64,000 nucleotides of DNA from Timema cristinae. Taxonomy: Eukaryota > Arthropoda > Insecta > Phasmatodea > Timematidae. Below the pieces are notes generated by a model. That model was not told the DNA's origin. It did not search any database and was given only the letters and a program-made list of their open reading frames with translations. The position numbers were made by a program, and so were the translations under genes. Below are positions 10,746 to 21,041 of the stretch, piece after piece (the stretch's first letter is position 1; every line of letters begins with the position of its first letter). The stretch lies in the NCBI GenBank assembly GCA_039000515.1, contig JBCFYV010003523.1, positions 1 through 64,000 on the forward strand, given 5' to 3'.

Positions 10746-12896
10746 TCCATGGGTCAACTTTTAAAACATTATTAGAAAATAGTTTAATATTTATAAATCT
10801 TTGAATAGTGACAGTTGCAAATGGGCATGACTTTTTACTTACCCCCTAGAGACACCGATAAATTAAGAGTAATTTGGTAATTTTGGGAAAAGTGTCAAAA
10901 AATGCCCTTTATAAATAAAAACTGTGCCTAAGTTATAGGTAGGCTTTATATTAAGTTTCCCTTCGGGAATTTGCAAGGTCATTTCACACTCAAATTTCCA
11001 TAGTTTTTTAAAACGGTTTCCCTATTTTTCTAAATCCTTTCCTTAAAAATGATCTTTTCAACATTAAATTTACTGAAATGATGAAAAATATGCCTTTTTG
11101 TAAAAAGGCGTTCCATGCTTTCCTACAACACAATCTAGAGTTTGGGGCAAATCATCAAAAATTGTTGGACATCAATGTGATAAACCTCTCCGGTTTAATG
11201 GGCTTTTTTTTAAAGCAAATAAAGTCACAAGACTTTTTTGGAACCCCCCGGGGGAAAAAAGAATTGGTTTAAATTAATTTGTGAAACAGCCAAATCAATA
11301 TCTTTTGAAAGGGCCCTCTTGTGATGATAATGTTCGCACAGATAAAAAATACGACTCAATGAAGTTTCAGAAAGTCTTGTTGATGATGGTCGCTTTGGGT
11401 TTTCCCCGCTCAAACAAAGTTTACCTTCAAAATATTTTTTCCCAAAGTTTTTTTTTATTTTTTGAAACAAAATTTTCCAATTGTATTTGGTCTCAAATTT
11501 TTACTATTTTTTTGTTTTTTTTTGGGGCAGTTTTTTTGGTACCAATTTATAGCATGGATGGGAAAATAAGTGCGGCACAATATCCCGTGAGGTTTCTGAA
11601 ATTACAATTTTTTACGGTTGAAAAACAGAGGCCAATTTTTTTGCAACTAAACTGTTTAGGGCCTTTAAAATTTTAAAAGTTTTGAGTTTGAGTTGAGAGG
11701 GTGCACATTTTATTAAGAGAAATTCTGAAATACTAAAAAACATATCTGTGACATCATACAGTTTGGCAAACGTCAAAAGAGTGTTTAGGTTCTGAGTTGT
11801 CACCTCCCCCTGAATTATAAGGAATAACTAAACAACTTATAGGGACTGGGTTGGGGATTCAACGCGAAGTTTTTTAATTACTAACTTCCCCAAACCCCGG
11901 ACCTGTCCCCTTATGAACTCAATAAATTTTTATAGCTAGAACTCTATCACAATTCTCCACTTGTTTGCGCACACTTTCTACAATATTCTCACACATCTCT
12001 GGGCCCTTCCATGGGTACCCATAAGCCCAATTTTTACCTGCCCCCCCCCCCACCTTTCGGCGACAAAAAAATATTTTCACTGTAAGTCCAAAAGAACCAG
12101 AAACCTTTTTTTACGTCCGGGTAAAGGGCAAAGTGTTTTCTTTTTTTGTTCTGTATTCTACAAGTTTTAGCTTGACCACTGGTTTTTTCCGTTACAAAAA
12201 TCAAACCAAGTATTTATGCTTTGGGCGGAAGAATTGGGGTTTTTCAAATATTAATTTTTAGCGACACCCCATTTACCCCTGGGTTTCCAAAAAACGGGCT
12301 TTAGGGCAAAATAGAAAACAATTCAATGACCCATTTTTATTTTCCCCACTGACCCAAAATTGAACGTTACAACAACCCCAAAAAAAAGTTACCCTTTTAA
12401 AACCCAAACTAATTTTTGAATGGAAAAAACAACAAATTAATTTTGTAAAGTTTGAAAAACAATTAAGCCCTCGGGTTTACAAGGGCAAAAAATTTTTGAG
12501 ACCCCAGGCCCAATACATTATCAAGTACTTAGTGTAGGAATTTGGGGGAAAATTTACTTAGGTAAAAGGAAAAACCCCTAAAATGCACAAATAAAGGGGG
12601 ATATTACACATTTAACAAAACATAAACTTAAATAAGTTTATCTCGCTTAAAACCCAAAAAAAGAATTCAAATAATGAACTTTAAGAAGGGCAGTGTTGCC
12701 AGTGCAAACTACCAAATTACCACTTAAACTCTATCAAAATGATCACACTGAGACACTGGACCTTAACTACTCCACATCGACAATAACCCAACCGATTTTA
12801 GCCAACACCATAGAAAAAAAATTAACTAGTATGAAAATAAGGTTATATTTGAACAGAAACGGCAGCAGGCACAAGGAGTAGTACAGAATTAAACAA
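10746..12896. other. No gene seen; homopolymer-rich, low-quality sequence
   Basis: Long T, A, G and C runs everywhere, for example the T-rich stretch near 11430-11530 and the C run near 12041-12051. Open frames here overlap on both strands and none contains a recognisable domain. I could not assign any element. Confidence 0.45.
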
Positions 12897-13034
12897 GTTG
12901 CAAGTCTGCGCAACTCCCCAAAATAACCAGATTAAACGGTTATGAGGATGTGGAATAGTTCGGTCCCTTGAGGTATTCCACATCAAAATAACCGTTTACT
13001 CTGGTTATTTTAGGGTGTTTCGCAGACTTGCAAC
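12897..13034. mobile_element. 138-bp near-perfect palindrome (hairpin MITE-like)
   Basis: Two arms of about 62 bp are inverted copies. The left arm starts GTTGCAAGTCTGCG (12897-12910) and the right arm ends CGCAGACTTGCAAC (13021-13034). Internal blocks AAATAACCAG, AAACGGTTAT and GATGTGGAATA match their reverse complements on the other side, with only a few mismatches. The loop is about 14 bases around 12958-12972. No target duplication is evident. It is either a small foldback MITE or the product of an inverted duplication. Confidence 0.8.
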
Positions 13035-13271
13035 ATAATCTCTAAGTACACAAATTTTTTTAGTTCAAATAATGGTCAAAAGAATGCTCTGTTAGTTAAA
13101 GTATAGACACAAATCAAGTCTTGCATAAAAATCTATTCCCGAAAAATACACAACAAAACCTTTAAAAAATTAGCGTCTAAGTCTATATCTGATGAGGAAT
13201 GATACCTGACATGAGAGATTGTGTACCACCACATCGAACTTCTTATGCGGAGAGAAAAGGATAATTGTTGC
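13035..13271. other. No gene seen
   Basis: Unremarkable spacer between the palindrome and a minisatellite. Confidence 0.5.
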
Positions 13272-13515
13272 TCCATGGATCCTTCCTTCTTGACCGTTAA
13301 CCTGCTCAGATAACATAGCTCCCAATTGAGTTTTGTTCTCCTTGACTGTTAAACCTGCTCAGAATAAGACTAATTACCCACTGGTTTTTGTTCTCCTGGA
13401 ACCTATCCTGGCTCTGATAACCTAACCTCTCACACCTGATTTTTGTTCTCCTTGACTGTTAACCTGCTCCGGTATCCGAACTCCCCACTGGAATTGTTCC
13501 CTTTGACCGCTCAGC
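13272..13515. repeat. About 55-bp minisatellite, 4 to 5 copies
   Basis: Recurring TTTTTGTTCTCCTTGACTG followed by TTAACCTGCTC and a CCCACTG end. Copies differ by small indels. Confidence 0.85.
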
Positions 13516-14068
13516 AGCCAAGAAATCTGACTTACTGAAAACAAAGTGACAACACTGTTATAACACTGTTTTCGCTAAAATTGGCAATGTAAAAAGTATT
13601 TGTGGTGCTACCGTGATACTGAGTATTTTCAAAGATTATCAGCGTCCAAGCAGCCGTTACCAGACCGACAAATCTGGTGCTGAGATTTTTCTAACTAATA
13701 GACGTATGTTTCACAGGTGAGTGGGCAACCTCCGTGGGGTAACTGAGGTTATGGGTTGCACACCCGTGAAAAAGCCGAGATTGGACGAAAGCTGGAATTA
13801 TTAATTCTTATAAAATCACTACTCAGTCGGGTTTACCAAGGTTAGTTTACCCTTAATGTTTTTCCCACTAACCTGCACGAAAAATTGCGGCACCCTCTAC
13901 CATCCTTGTTCATAAATAGAGACTCTGAATTTTTTGTGATTAAAAAAATGGCTATCAATTTTGTTCAAATGATATATCTAATGCGAATTCATATGTTATT
14001 AAAATAATTTTAGTTATAATATTGATAGGAAAATATAGGGTAGTTCCTTTGATACAATTTTCAAACTG
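13516..14068. other. No gene seen
   Basis: Spacer up to the tail of the I-like element. A weak inverted repeat around 13707-13770 (TTTCAC...GTGAAA) is the only structure noted. Confidence 0.45.
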
Positions 14069-14559
14069 TATTATTATTTACTTGTTTAAAGGCCCATCGA
14101 CACATCGAAGGTCATTAGGGCCTTGAAATATATTTAAAAGCTAATAAAATCCCCATAGGGGAGTAGATATAATCATTCCACCGCCTGAGACACTCCCATA
14201 GGAGTGCTCAATGGCTCAAAGTACAATTGAGTGAAACATCCAGTGCCCTAAAAAAAAACCACAGTGTATCACTCTAATAAAGAAACTAAACACACATTAA
14301 ACAATATATTGAGTTAAAAAGACAAAACAACATGTTAAAAAATTTTTATTAAGTTTATTAAAATGGATAAAACGACAAAACAAACACATTAAAGTATACT
14401 AAAAGTGTTAAAAAAGGTCTCAATATGAGAAAAAATCCAGATGAGACCACTTTATAAAGGTGACTATCAAATGGCACTAAAAAGGATTCGCCTGAGCGTA
14501 TATTATGGAGTATACAAATAACTTCATCCAGGCGCTGTCGCGTAATAAAAACGATGGTC

Positions 14560-14970
14560 ACCTTTTAAAATCAAGGGAAAAGGTGAATAGGCATATCCTG
14601 GCGACACTCCAACCAAAATGTGACGCACACAAATGGAGCATCGCAAATTCAAAACACTGGAGTGTAAAATCCGAGGGTTAGAAAACTATGCCCGACGCGG
14701 ATCTCGTCACGATGACCTCCTCTCTCCTTGACTTTCGTATATGAAGAGGGCCATCGCGACACACGTCCCTGATGGACGCGCAGCATTTCTGAGCAGGGTT
14801 TCGAGACCCACTGCTCGTGCCAGGTAGCTTAAGACTCCAACGCCGAACATAAAAACCCCTAGGTCTAAAAACATGACACCCAACTCGGCCTCGCAGACAG
14901 CTACTGCCTCCTTGGCTGCCTGGTCCGCCAAGTTCATTTCCTGGAAGACCAGCTTGACCAGATCCAGCAA
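14560..14970 (-). pseudogene. Copy A: C-terminal part of ORF2
   Basis: This corresponds to the copy B segment at 33287-33758, which carries the terminal CCHC motif. In copy A the matching bases are shifted and interrupted, so the readable piece (14707-14970) shows only the stretch before the knuckle, with residues such as LADQAAKEAVAVCEAELGV. The zinc-binding residues cannot be read in one frame. It lies directly downstream, on the minus strand, of the RNase H remnant. Confidence 0.6.
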
Positions 14971-15020
14971 AATGGCGATCCGGTGCTTAATGAATCAATT
15001 TTTAAAATTTGCTTCATGTA

Positions 15021-15367
15021 TCATTTGCAACGAGGGGATTCCAGGAGTAAGAGTGGAGACAATGCCACAAGAGCACATCTTTGGATATCCGTGGCAAGAT
15101 GAAACAGAATGGTGACTATTTCCGTATATAAAACACAAAGATTTAAAATGGCATACAATTCCGCCGAAAAAATACTGGTTTCTTTAGGTAAACCAAATTT
15201 AAAATTGGATCCTTCCACAACAAAAGCACATCCCACGGAGGCTCCAGATTTAGAGCCGTCAGTGTAGATGCGCTCGAATCCGTGAAAGCGAGTGGAGAGG
15301 AGCTCATTAAAGGTCCTCTCATATACAAAGTTTGGGGTGGTCGCTTTAGGGAACTTGGCAAGATCAA
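15021..15367 (-). pseudogene. Copy A: RNase H domain remnant
   Basis: The minus strand reads RTFNELLSTRFHGFERIYTDG, then SKSGASVGCAFVVEG, then KETSIFSAELYAI. The TDG aspartate and the AELYAI glutamate of the RNase H active site are present. The second half (the TDSMSAL block of copy B) is out of frame. RNase H would degrade the RNA strand of the RNA/DNA hybrid during target-primed integration. Confidence 0.8.
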
Positions 15368-16260
15368 AATGGCATTGAGGTAGGCGTATCTTCCAGGGAG
15401 AAACTCGACCTGGGGATGTGGGGATAGCCTTTGGCAAAACTATCCCACACGTGTCGAAAACCGATAGCATCCTGATCCCAACCGGCCTTGTACTACGCCA
15501 TTTGGTTTCATACAAGACACGGTTAGGGGGATGAAACACAGGACGATAGGCAACATGCTGCGCCATGCAATGAAGTTTCGACACGTAAGATGCCAATAGA
15601 TAGGACCGCCGGTAAGAAAGAGGCGGCTCACCGGCGTCGGCACAGATGCTGACGACTGGACTGGTACGAAAGGCACCAGTAGCCAGTCGAATGCCAGCAT
15701 GGTGGACACTATCTAGCATCTTAACGCCGAGGGTCTAGCTGAGCCATAAACAAAGCTCCCTAATCTAGTTTAGATCTGACCAGGGCCCTATACAGGCGCA
15801 TCAAGGTTTCCCTATCAGCACCCCAGGACCGGCCGCTAACCACTTTGAGCAAATTCAATGCCTTAATACACCTCGCTTTCAGGTCTTTGATGTGGGGGAT
15901 CCAAGTTAGTTTAAAATCGAATAAAAGTCCCAGGAACCTTAGGTCTCGGGAGACAGGTAAAAAAAACGTTGTTCTTAAAATATTGGGGGGCGGGCTTATT
16001 CCGCGTATCAAAGGAAGGGAGACAGCGTCTTAGCCCAAAAAAAACGAAACCCTTCGAGATGCCCAAACCATAATTTTTTTACAGGGGTTTTGTAGTTCGT
16101 TCACCCTTTATGGAGACTTGATAACTGAAATAATTGCGTAGTCCCACAAAAAGGCATATAGGGAACAGGTGAGCGCGGGTTTCCACAAATATTTATCGCG
16201 TAGCAAACAACGTACAGCTAAGAATACTACCCGAGGCACCCCTTTTCTTGAATAAATCAT
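15368..16260 (-). pseudogene. Copy A: reverse transcriptase, thumb side, catalytic motif lost
   Basis: The readable parts are RFLGLLFDFKLTWIPHIKDL, then KARCIKALNLLKVVSGRSWG, then ADRETLMRLYRALVRSKLD at 15760-16011, followed by MLDSVHHAGIRLATGAFRTS at 15720. Where copy B encodes the FVDD catalytic loop, copy A has a short deletion and base changes (about 16138-16150) that remove both aspartates, so this copy could not have been active in its present form. Frames change at least three times. Confidence 0.8.
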
Positions 16261-16889
16261 CGGATAAGGTTTATTCAACCTTCCCGGAAGTGTCTATCCG
16301 ACATAAAATTAGATATAAAAAAGGGAAAGGGTTTTCCCCTCGAAACCCCCAATTTAAAAAAGTGTTTTAAAAAATGCCGTACCCCAGGTGGTTGTACCTT
16401 TTTCCAGATCGAAGAAGACACCAAAGATGCTGTTATGGGAAAAAAGCGTCACGAATAGCCGTCTCTAACAGAAAAGGTGATCCACCGTGGAGGGTTCGGC
16501 GAAAACCACTTTTGAATATTAGATAGCAATTGCGGGTTTTAAAATACCAAAAAACGTTTATTAATTATTTTTTTCCAATTTTTACTTACCAACTAGTTAA
16601 AGTTTTCGGTTTATAGCTGTTGGCTCTAATTTATCCTGCCATTTTTTTATATGGGTTAAGGGGTTGCTTGCCTCATATGAGGGAACGTGAGATTCCCAAA
16701 AACACTATTTGTAAGGTCTAAAAGAAATCCTGCCGGCTGGGGCAGCTGACGCAACATCCGTAATAAATGTCGTTGGACCAAGGCGTGCTCCCGGCCTGGG
16801 ACGGGCGTGGGTCAGTCATTTTTGGGTAAAGGGGGAGTTTAATCCTCCCCCCGATTGGCCAAAGTAAATATACGGCGCTCGATGCTGGT

Positions 16890-17611
16890 TTATGCACCGC
16901 GAACCGTTAGAGTAGCTCGCAGTGTTTTAGAAAAAGGGGCAACATCGAGCCCAAACATTGGCGACCCCAAGGGGAGGAAAAAGGAACCGTTAACATGAGT
17001 GCGGGATATTAAAATGGTATTTTTGCTACTACGTACTTTACAAAATGTATCCAAACCCTTTGGGTTGTGGTAGGAAATAGAAAGGGTAGAAAAAAAACTG
17101 TCTCCAAGACTACTTCTGCTTTCTCGAATGATACGGCGAGCTCTAGCACGTAAACCCCGGAATGACTCCAGTTTCTCCGAATTTGGACGTCGATGAAAGC
17201 GATGTGGGGACCCTTCGGGGTTAGAAATACCACCCGGCACCCTCGTTCCACCAGGAACAGGACGTCCCGGGGGTTTTGGGCGAGGTTTTGGGGATGGATG
17301 CCCTCGCCACCGCTATGACCGTCGAAGTAAATTGCCCGCTTAAAAACGACTTTCGGGAGCAGGGGGTTCGTCAATACGGGCGAACCGGGAATTTTCCCAT
17401 TTACACTTTTTAGAACCATTGAGGGACCTTTGCTGTAGGGGAGGATTTTTATTTGGAAAGCAAAGGGGAAAAGTGATCGCTGACATAGGTCCGAGTGAAC
17501 CTCCCAAAGGAATGGCCCAGAAACCCCGGGGGCTACATAGAGCAGGTCGATGGAAAGGGGATCACCATTAAAGGGGGAGAAGTTTTCTGGGTCCCGGTTT
17601 TTCATTAACAC
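16890..17611 (-). pseudogene. Copy A: endonuclease C-terminus and EN-RT linker
   Basis: The minus strand reads SIDLLYVAPGVSG then FLWEVHSDLC around 17430-17560, which resembles the C-terminal end of the APE-type endonuclease of I/Jockey-like elements. The normally strict S-D-H motif is blurred to an SDLCQRSLFPF-like string. Downstream the linker reads RRPNSEKLESFR then RARARRIIRES. Part of this endonuclease segment, about 150 bp, has no counterpart in copy B. Confidence 0.65.
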
Positions 17612-18773
17612 CAGGTTTCCCGAGACAAAAATACCCTTTCCCCCATCCCCCGCGGGCGTTGAAAATTAGACCCCCCACACCAGGTTATGCGCGTTAAAGC
17701 CCCCAAGTTTAGGGGGCGGAAGTTGTATAAAGAGGGCCTCAGAGCCTTTGGAAAACATTCCCCGGTGGGAATAAATGCGCATACGGTCCCCTCCATAGGA
17801 AAGGGGGGCTCGACACAATCACTTGGAGATCAGAAAAAAATATTAATATTCTTATGTTATATATGCTTCGTGCGAATAAGCCACCCCTCCGCTACCCATC
17901 AAAGAAAAGGCTTTGGGGTACTACACATCGTACCCACGAAGCTCGGTTGTCTTTTGGGGGGAAGTGGGTTTTCCTGCAAACACAAGAGGGAGGATGGGGG
18001 AAGAAATTTTTATTTAATTTCCTCTACACGGCATAGAAACCCCTACAATTTTTGTATAGCACAAAAATTATAAATAAAATTTTAGAACCCTCGCAATCCT
18101 TTCACTACCCTTTAAAAAATAAAAATTTGTGGGGCCCCTTTTTAGGCCCCTTGCCTTTTCCCCAGTTTTCCCCCTGTACCTCCCGCTTCGGAGAGGCTTC
18201 GTTTTTTTTTTGGGAGGGACTGGGAGTGGGATTTTGTTCGAAGGTTTTAAACCTTCGCGCTTTTTTAATAAAAAAATTTTGGGCGTCCCCGCTGGTCCTT
18301 TTTTCAAGGCACCAGTGGGATCGCCTTAGCGGCCTCACCTGTTCCGCAACTCGTCCCCACCTCCAAAAAGCCCTGAGGTGGGTGTGAGAGGCTAAACAAC
18401 CCCCGCCCTTGTTTTAGTACCCCGAGGGGGCCCCCCGGGGGGGATTTTCCCGAGGGGGCTGGGGGGTGTTCCCCGAGGTGGGCTCGGGGAGTTCCGAGGT
18501 CGCCCTCGGGGGATAGGTGGGGGAACGCCCGTTTGGGGTTTGGCCCCTTTTTAAAAATTTAGGCCCCAAAAATTGGCGGGGAAAACATAAATGTTCGAGA
18601 AGAGACCAAGGCACTGGTGGGTTTTGGCCCCTTAGAAGTTTTAACTGCGCAATGGCATTGGGGAAGTTTATATTTTGCGACAACCCCGGCTTTGAAGTTT
18701 GAAATCCCGGACTTGAAATCCCGGAGTTTGACTTGATACGTATTCCTTGCGTCCTGGGCATATAAGATCTCTT
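17612..18773 (-). pseudogene. Copy A: endonuclease N-terminus and GC-rich ORF1/ORF2 junction
   Basis: Positional equivalence with copy B places the endonuclease N-terminus here, but I cannot read its active-site motifs because of run-length errors. Around 18415-18520 there is a GC-rich block of CCCTCGGGG-type repeats with an equivalent in copy B (about 37250-37400). It would encode a proline-rich low-complexity stretch. Confidence 0.4.
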
Positions 18774-19148
18774 TTAGATTACTCCGGGACTTTCTTCTCT
18801 ACCTTTCCCATTTTGGACGGGCTCGAGACCTGGGGGTTTTGGGCCCCTTGCAGGACCAGTTTTTGGGAGACCGCAGGGTGTTTCATGAGCCCCCCTGTCC
18901 ACAACCGACAGTTGGTTACCAGGGCATCGCAGCTTCGTATGCCCAAATTCCTGCACTAAAAACAGCGCCAGGGTTAGGCATAGGGCCCGGACCTGAGAAC
19001 TGGAACCCTGTCGACCTCCTTGGGAAAGGGGTGGGAGTCGAAAATGTGGGGTATAGTACCCGTCTTCTTTTCTTGCCCATTTCTTTTTTTGGGATAATAC
19101 GGTACACTTCGTGACCGGGGGGGGAAAGTTCCTCACAGATCTCCTCAA
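18774..19148 (-). pseudogene. Copy A: ORF1 gag-like protein with CCHC knuckles
   Basis: The minus-strand frame reads VQEFGHTKLRCPGNQ followed by RGAHETPCGLPKTGPARGPK. This is the H-x4-C half of one CCHC knuckle (EFGHTKLRC), followed by a second H-x3-C-like block (GAHETPC). The leading cysteines are blurred by frame slips. Gag-like ORF1 proteins with tandem CCHC knuckles bind element RNA in I and Jockey-type LINEs. The equivalent in copy B is at 37751-38056. Confidence 0.65.
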
Positions 19149-19985
19149 TGCTTACGCAGCCCGGGGGTCATAACAAGTGACCATCCCTTGCAAACATTGA
19201 GGAACCTGTGGGGCCACCTTCACCTGTATTTTTCCGTATTACTCAACGGTATTTGGGAGATGCCTAAATTTGGGGATTGAGTTCGGACATAGTCTGAACA
19301 AAATGGTGCCCCCCAAAGTTTCCTTATTAAAACCAATTTTGCTGCTCCATTTATCACTCTTTCGAGGATAAATGGGCTGACATTTCAGATCTAACTTTTT
19401 TTTTCCCAACTCGAGAACACCAGGAAGGGGGGCGGGGGCCTCACCCTCCTGGCTTTTCATCAAAACGGGGTTGGACGGCCTTCCCGTTTCCGCCTCTTAT
19501 CTTTTAATACGGCCCTGTAGGGCCGGGCAGTAAGACCCCACAAAATTTGGGCAACGGTGCCACGGACGTAAGGTTCAGTGTGACAAAGATCAATCATGAG
19601 GGGGGGGGGAAACGCAAAAGTACTGGGATCTTTAGCCCCGTTGATCTATTTGGGTTTCTACCACTTGGGGCCCTTTTACTCTCCGACGAGAGGCCCCATC
19701 GCGCTAGACATGACAACCTTCATATGGACATCCCCGGGAAGAGAGGCACCGCGCAAGTGTATGCGGGAAATGCTAATTTTAGTCCGGGACCCTCATGAAC
19801 AAAACCGGTTTTTTCTAAAGGGTGGGGTACCCGGGTTGTCACCCAAAGGGCCCCCTTCACAAAATATTACAAACCAGCGCACTTTCATTGGGGAGCCAAG
19901 GCAGTGGTATCCAATAATAAACAGAGGGGGCCGGGTTTAGTTCCAAGGTCGTCAAGGGGAAAGGGCCAAAAATTTCTCTGTGCGG

Positions 19986-20110
19986 ATGAACGGGGGGGAA
20001 AGGAAGAAAAATTTAAAGGTAGATAAAGCGAAGGGGGAAGTGAAAAAAGGGGGGAAAAGTGGGGGGAAAAAAAAAGTAAAAAGGAAAGATAAAAAAAGGT
20101 TTGCCCAACG
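19986..20110 (+). other. Polypurine tract
   Basis: About 120 bases almost entirely A and G on the plus strand. A Lys/Gly-rich frame through it is a composition artefact. It may be a pyrimidine-rich stretch at the 5' end of LINE copy A on the minus strand. Confidence 0.5.
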
Positions 20111-20214
20111 GGTCGTCCTGAAGAAACCTCCCCTTTTAGCGCTTCTTACGAAAAGGGGGGTTTACTCGGGACTATTCAAAAACCCCGTCCCGCGGGGGGG
20201 TAACTTAAAAATTT

Positions 20215-21040
20215 AAAACCTTATTTATGAAAAGGGAGGAACGATTCAAATTTGATTTACTATTGTTGTGGATGGGCTAAAATAAGAGTATTTCAATTTT
20301 CATAAACTTTGAAATGAGAGAAAATAAAGCAAGCTACCTTTACATCAACCGAAAGAGCAAATTCCGGTGGGTTTTTCTCATGACTTCTTCTAATGATTCA
20401 ATCAATTTGAAGCGCAATGTTTATCGACCCAAAATAATTTAATAAAATCTTCGCTCAACCAAAATTCTTCACGTTCTCGAAATATGCGTGGTACCTTATT
20501 AATTTCTTTTCCAATTTTTTCTATTTCTCTAATCATAAAATTCATCCACGCTTCCGCCATTTTAACTGTAAGGTTTTCGCCAAATTTGTTGCGAGTTGAC
20601 AATTCCGCACGGTTGGACCGAGTGAAATCAACCCAAAAAAAAAAAATCTATTCCGTAACGAAATTTTTTTCAAGAATAGCGAAAGTAACATGTTTCGATA
20701 TTGAGAACGTGACCACTCCATTCGCAAATCTCGAGGATAGGCTCCTGGCGTGGTCTCTTTAGGGTCGTTGGTTTTCTGTATTCTGAAGACAAACAAAGCA
20801 GAGACCGGCCGCCCCCCCTTTTTACCTAAGCTTTGGGGTTTTAAAAAGTGTTTGAATAAACAGGATACTTAATACGCTTAAATTTCTTTTTCAATATACG
20901 TACTTAAAAAAACTTTATTTTCTAGAAAAAATGAAATATTTTTAAATTTGCGTTTGGTAAAAAATATATCGTAGCATATTTTTTTTTGCTAGGTGGTTTG
21001 GGAAAAAATTTTATAAGTATAAAAATAGGGAGAAGGGGGG
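20215..21040. other. Unassigned; short coding-like frame on minus strand
   Basis: A 66-codon minus-strand frame (20402-20602) has a protein-like composition, with TVKMAEAWMNFMIREIEKIG. No family is recognised and the flanks are frameshifted. The rest is AT-rich. Confidence 0.3.
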
Positions 21041-21041
21041 A

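Larger units (their letters stand above)
14070..19960 (-). mobile_element. I-like non-LTR retrotransposon, copy A (5' end uncertain)
   Basis: Read on the minus strand the order is a gag-like ORF1 with CCHC knuckles, an endonuclease remnant, reverse transcriptase, RNase H, a C-terminal CCHC, a 3' UTR and a TAA/AAT-type tail at about 14069-14080. The RNase H domain and a CCHC C-terminus after RT fit the I clade. It aligns along its length with copy B at 32989-38248, for example the shared 3' end that starts AAAGGCCCATCGACACATCG on the plus strand. It extends further 5' than copy B, but I cannot place the true 5' end. It is riddled with frameshifts, many of them homopolymer-type and possibly assembly error. 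Confidence 0.85.

Noticed and set aside
13707..13770. A hairpin or small MITE
   Set aside because: The arms agree only in patches and no flanking duplication is present.
18052..18761. Stacked frames of 60-130 codons on both strands
   Set aside because: Same cause in LINE copy A: run-length distortion of the endonuclease/ORF1 junction.
19980..20216. A 78-codon Lys/Gly-rich forward frame
   Set aside because: It is a polypurine tract, which always gives Lys, Gly, Arg and Glu codons.
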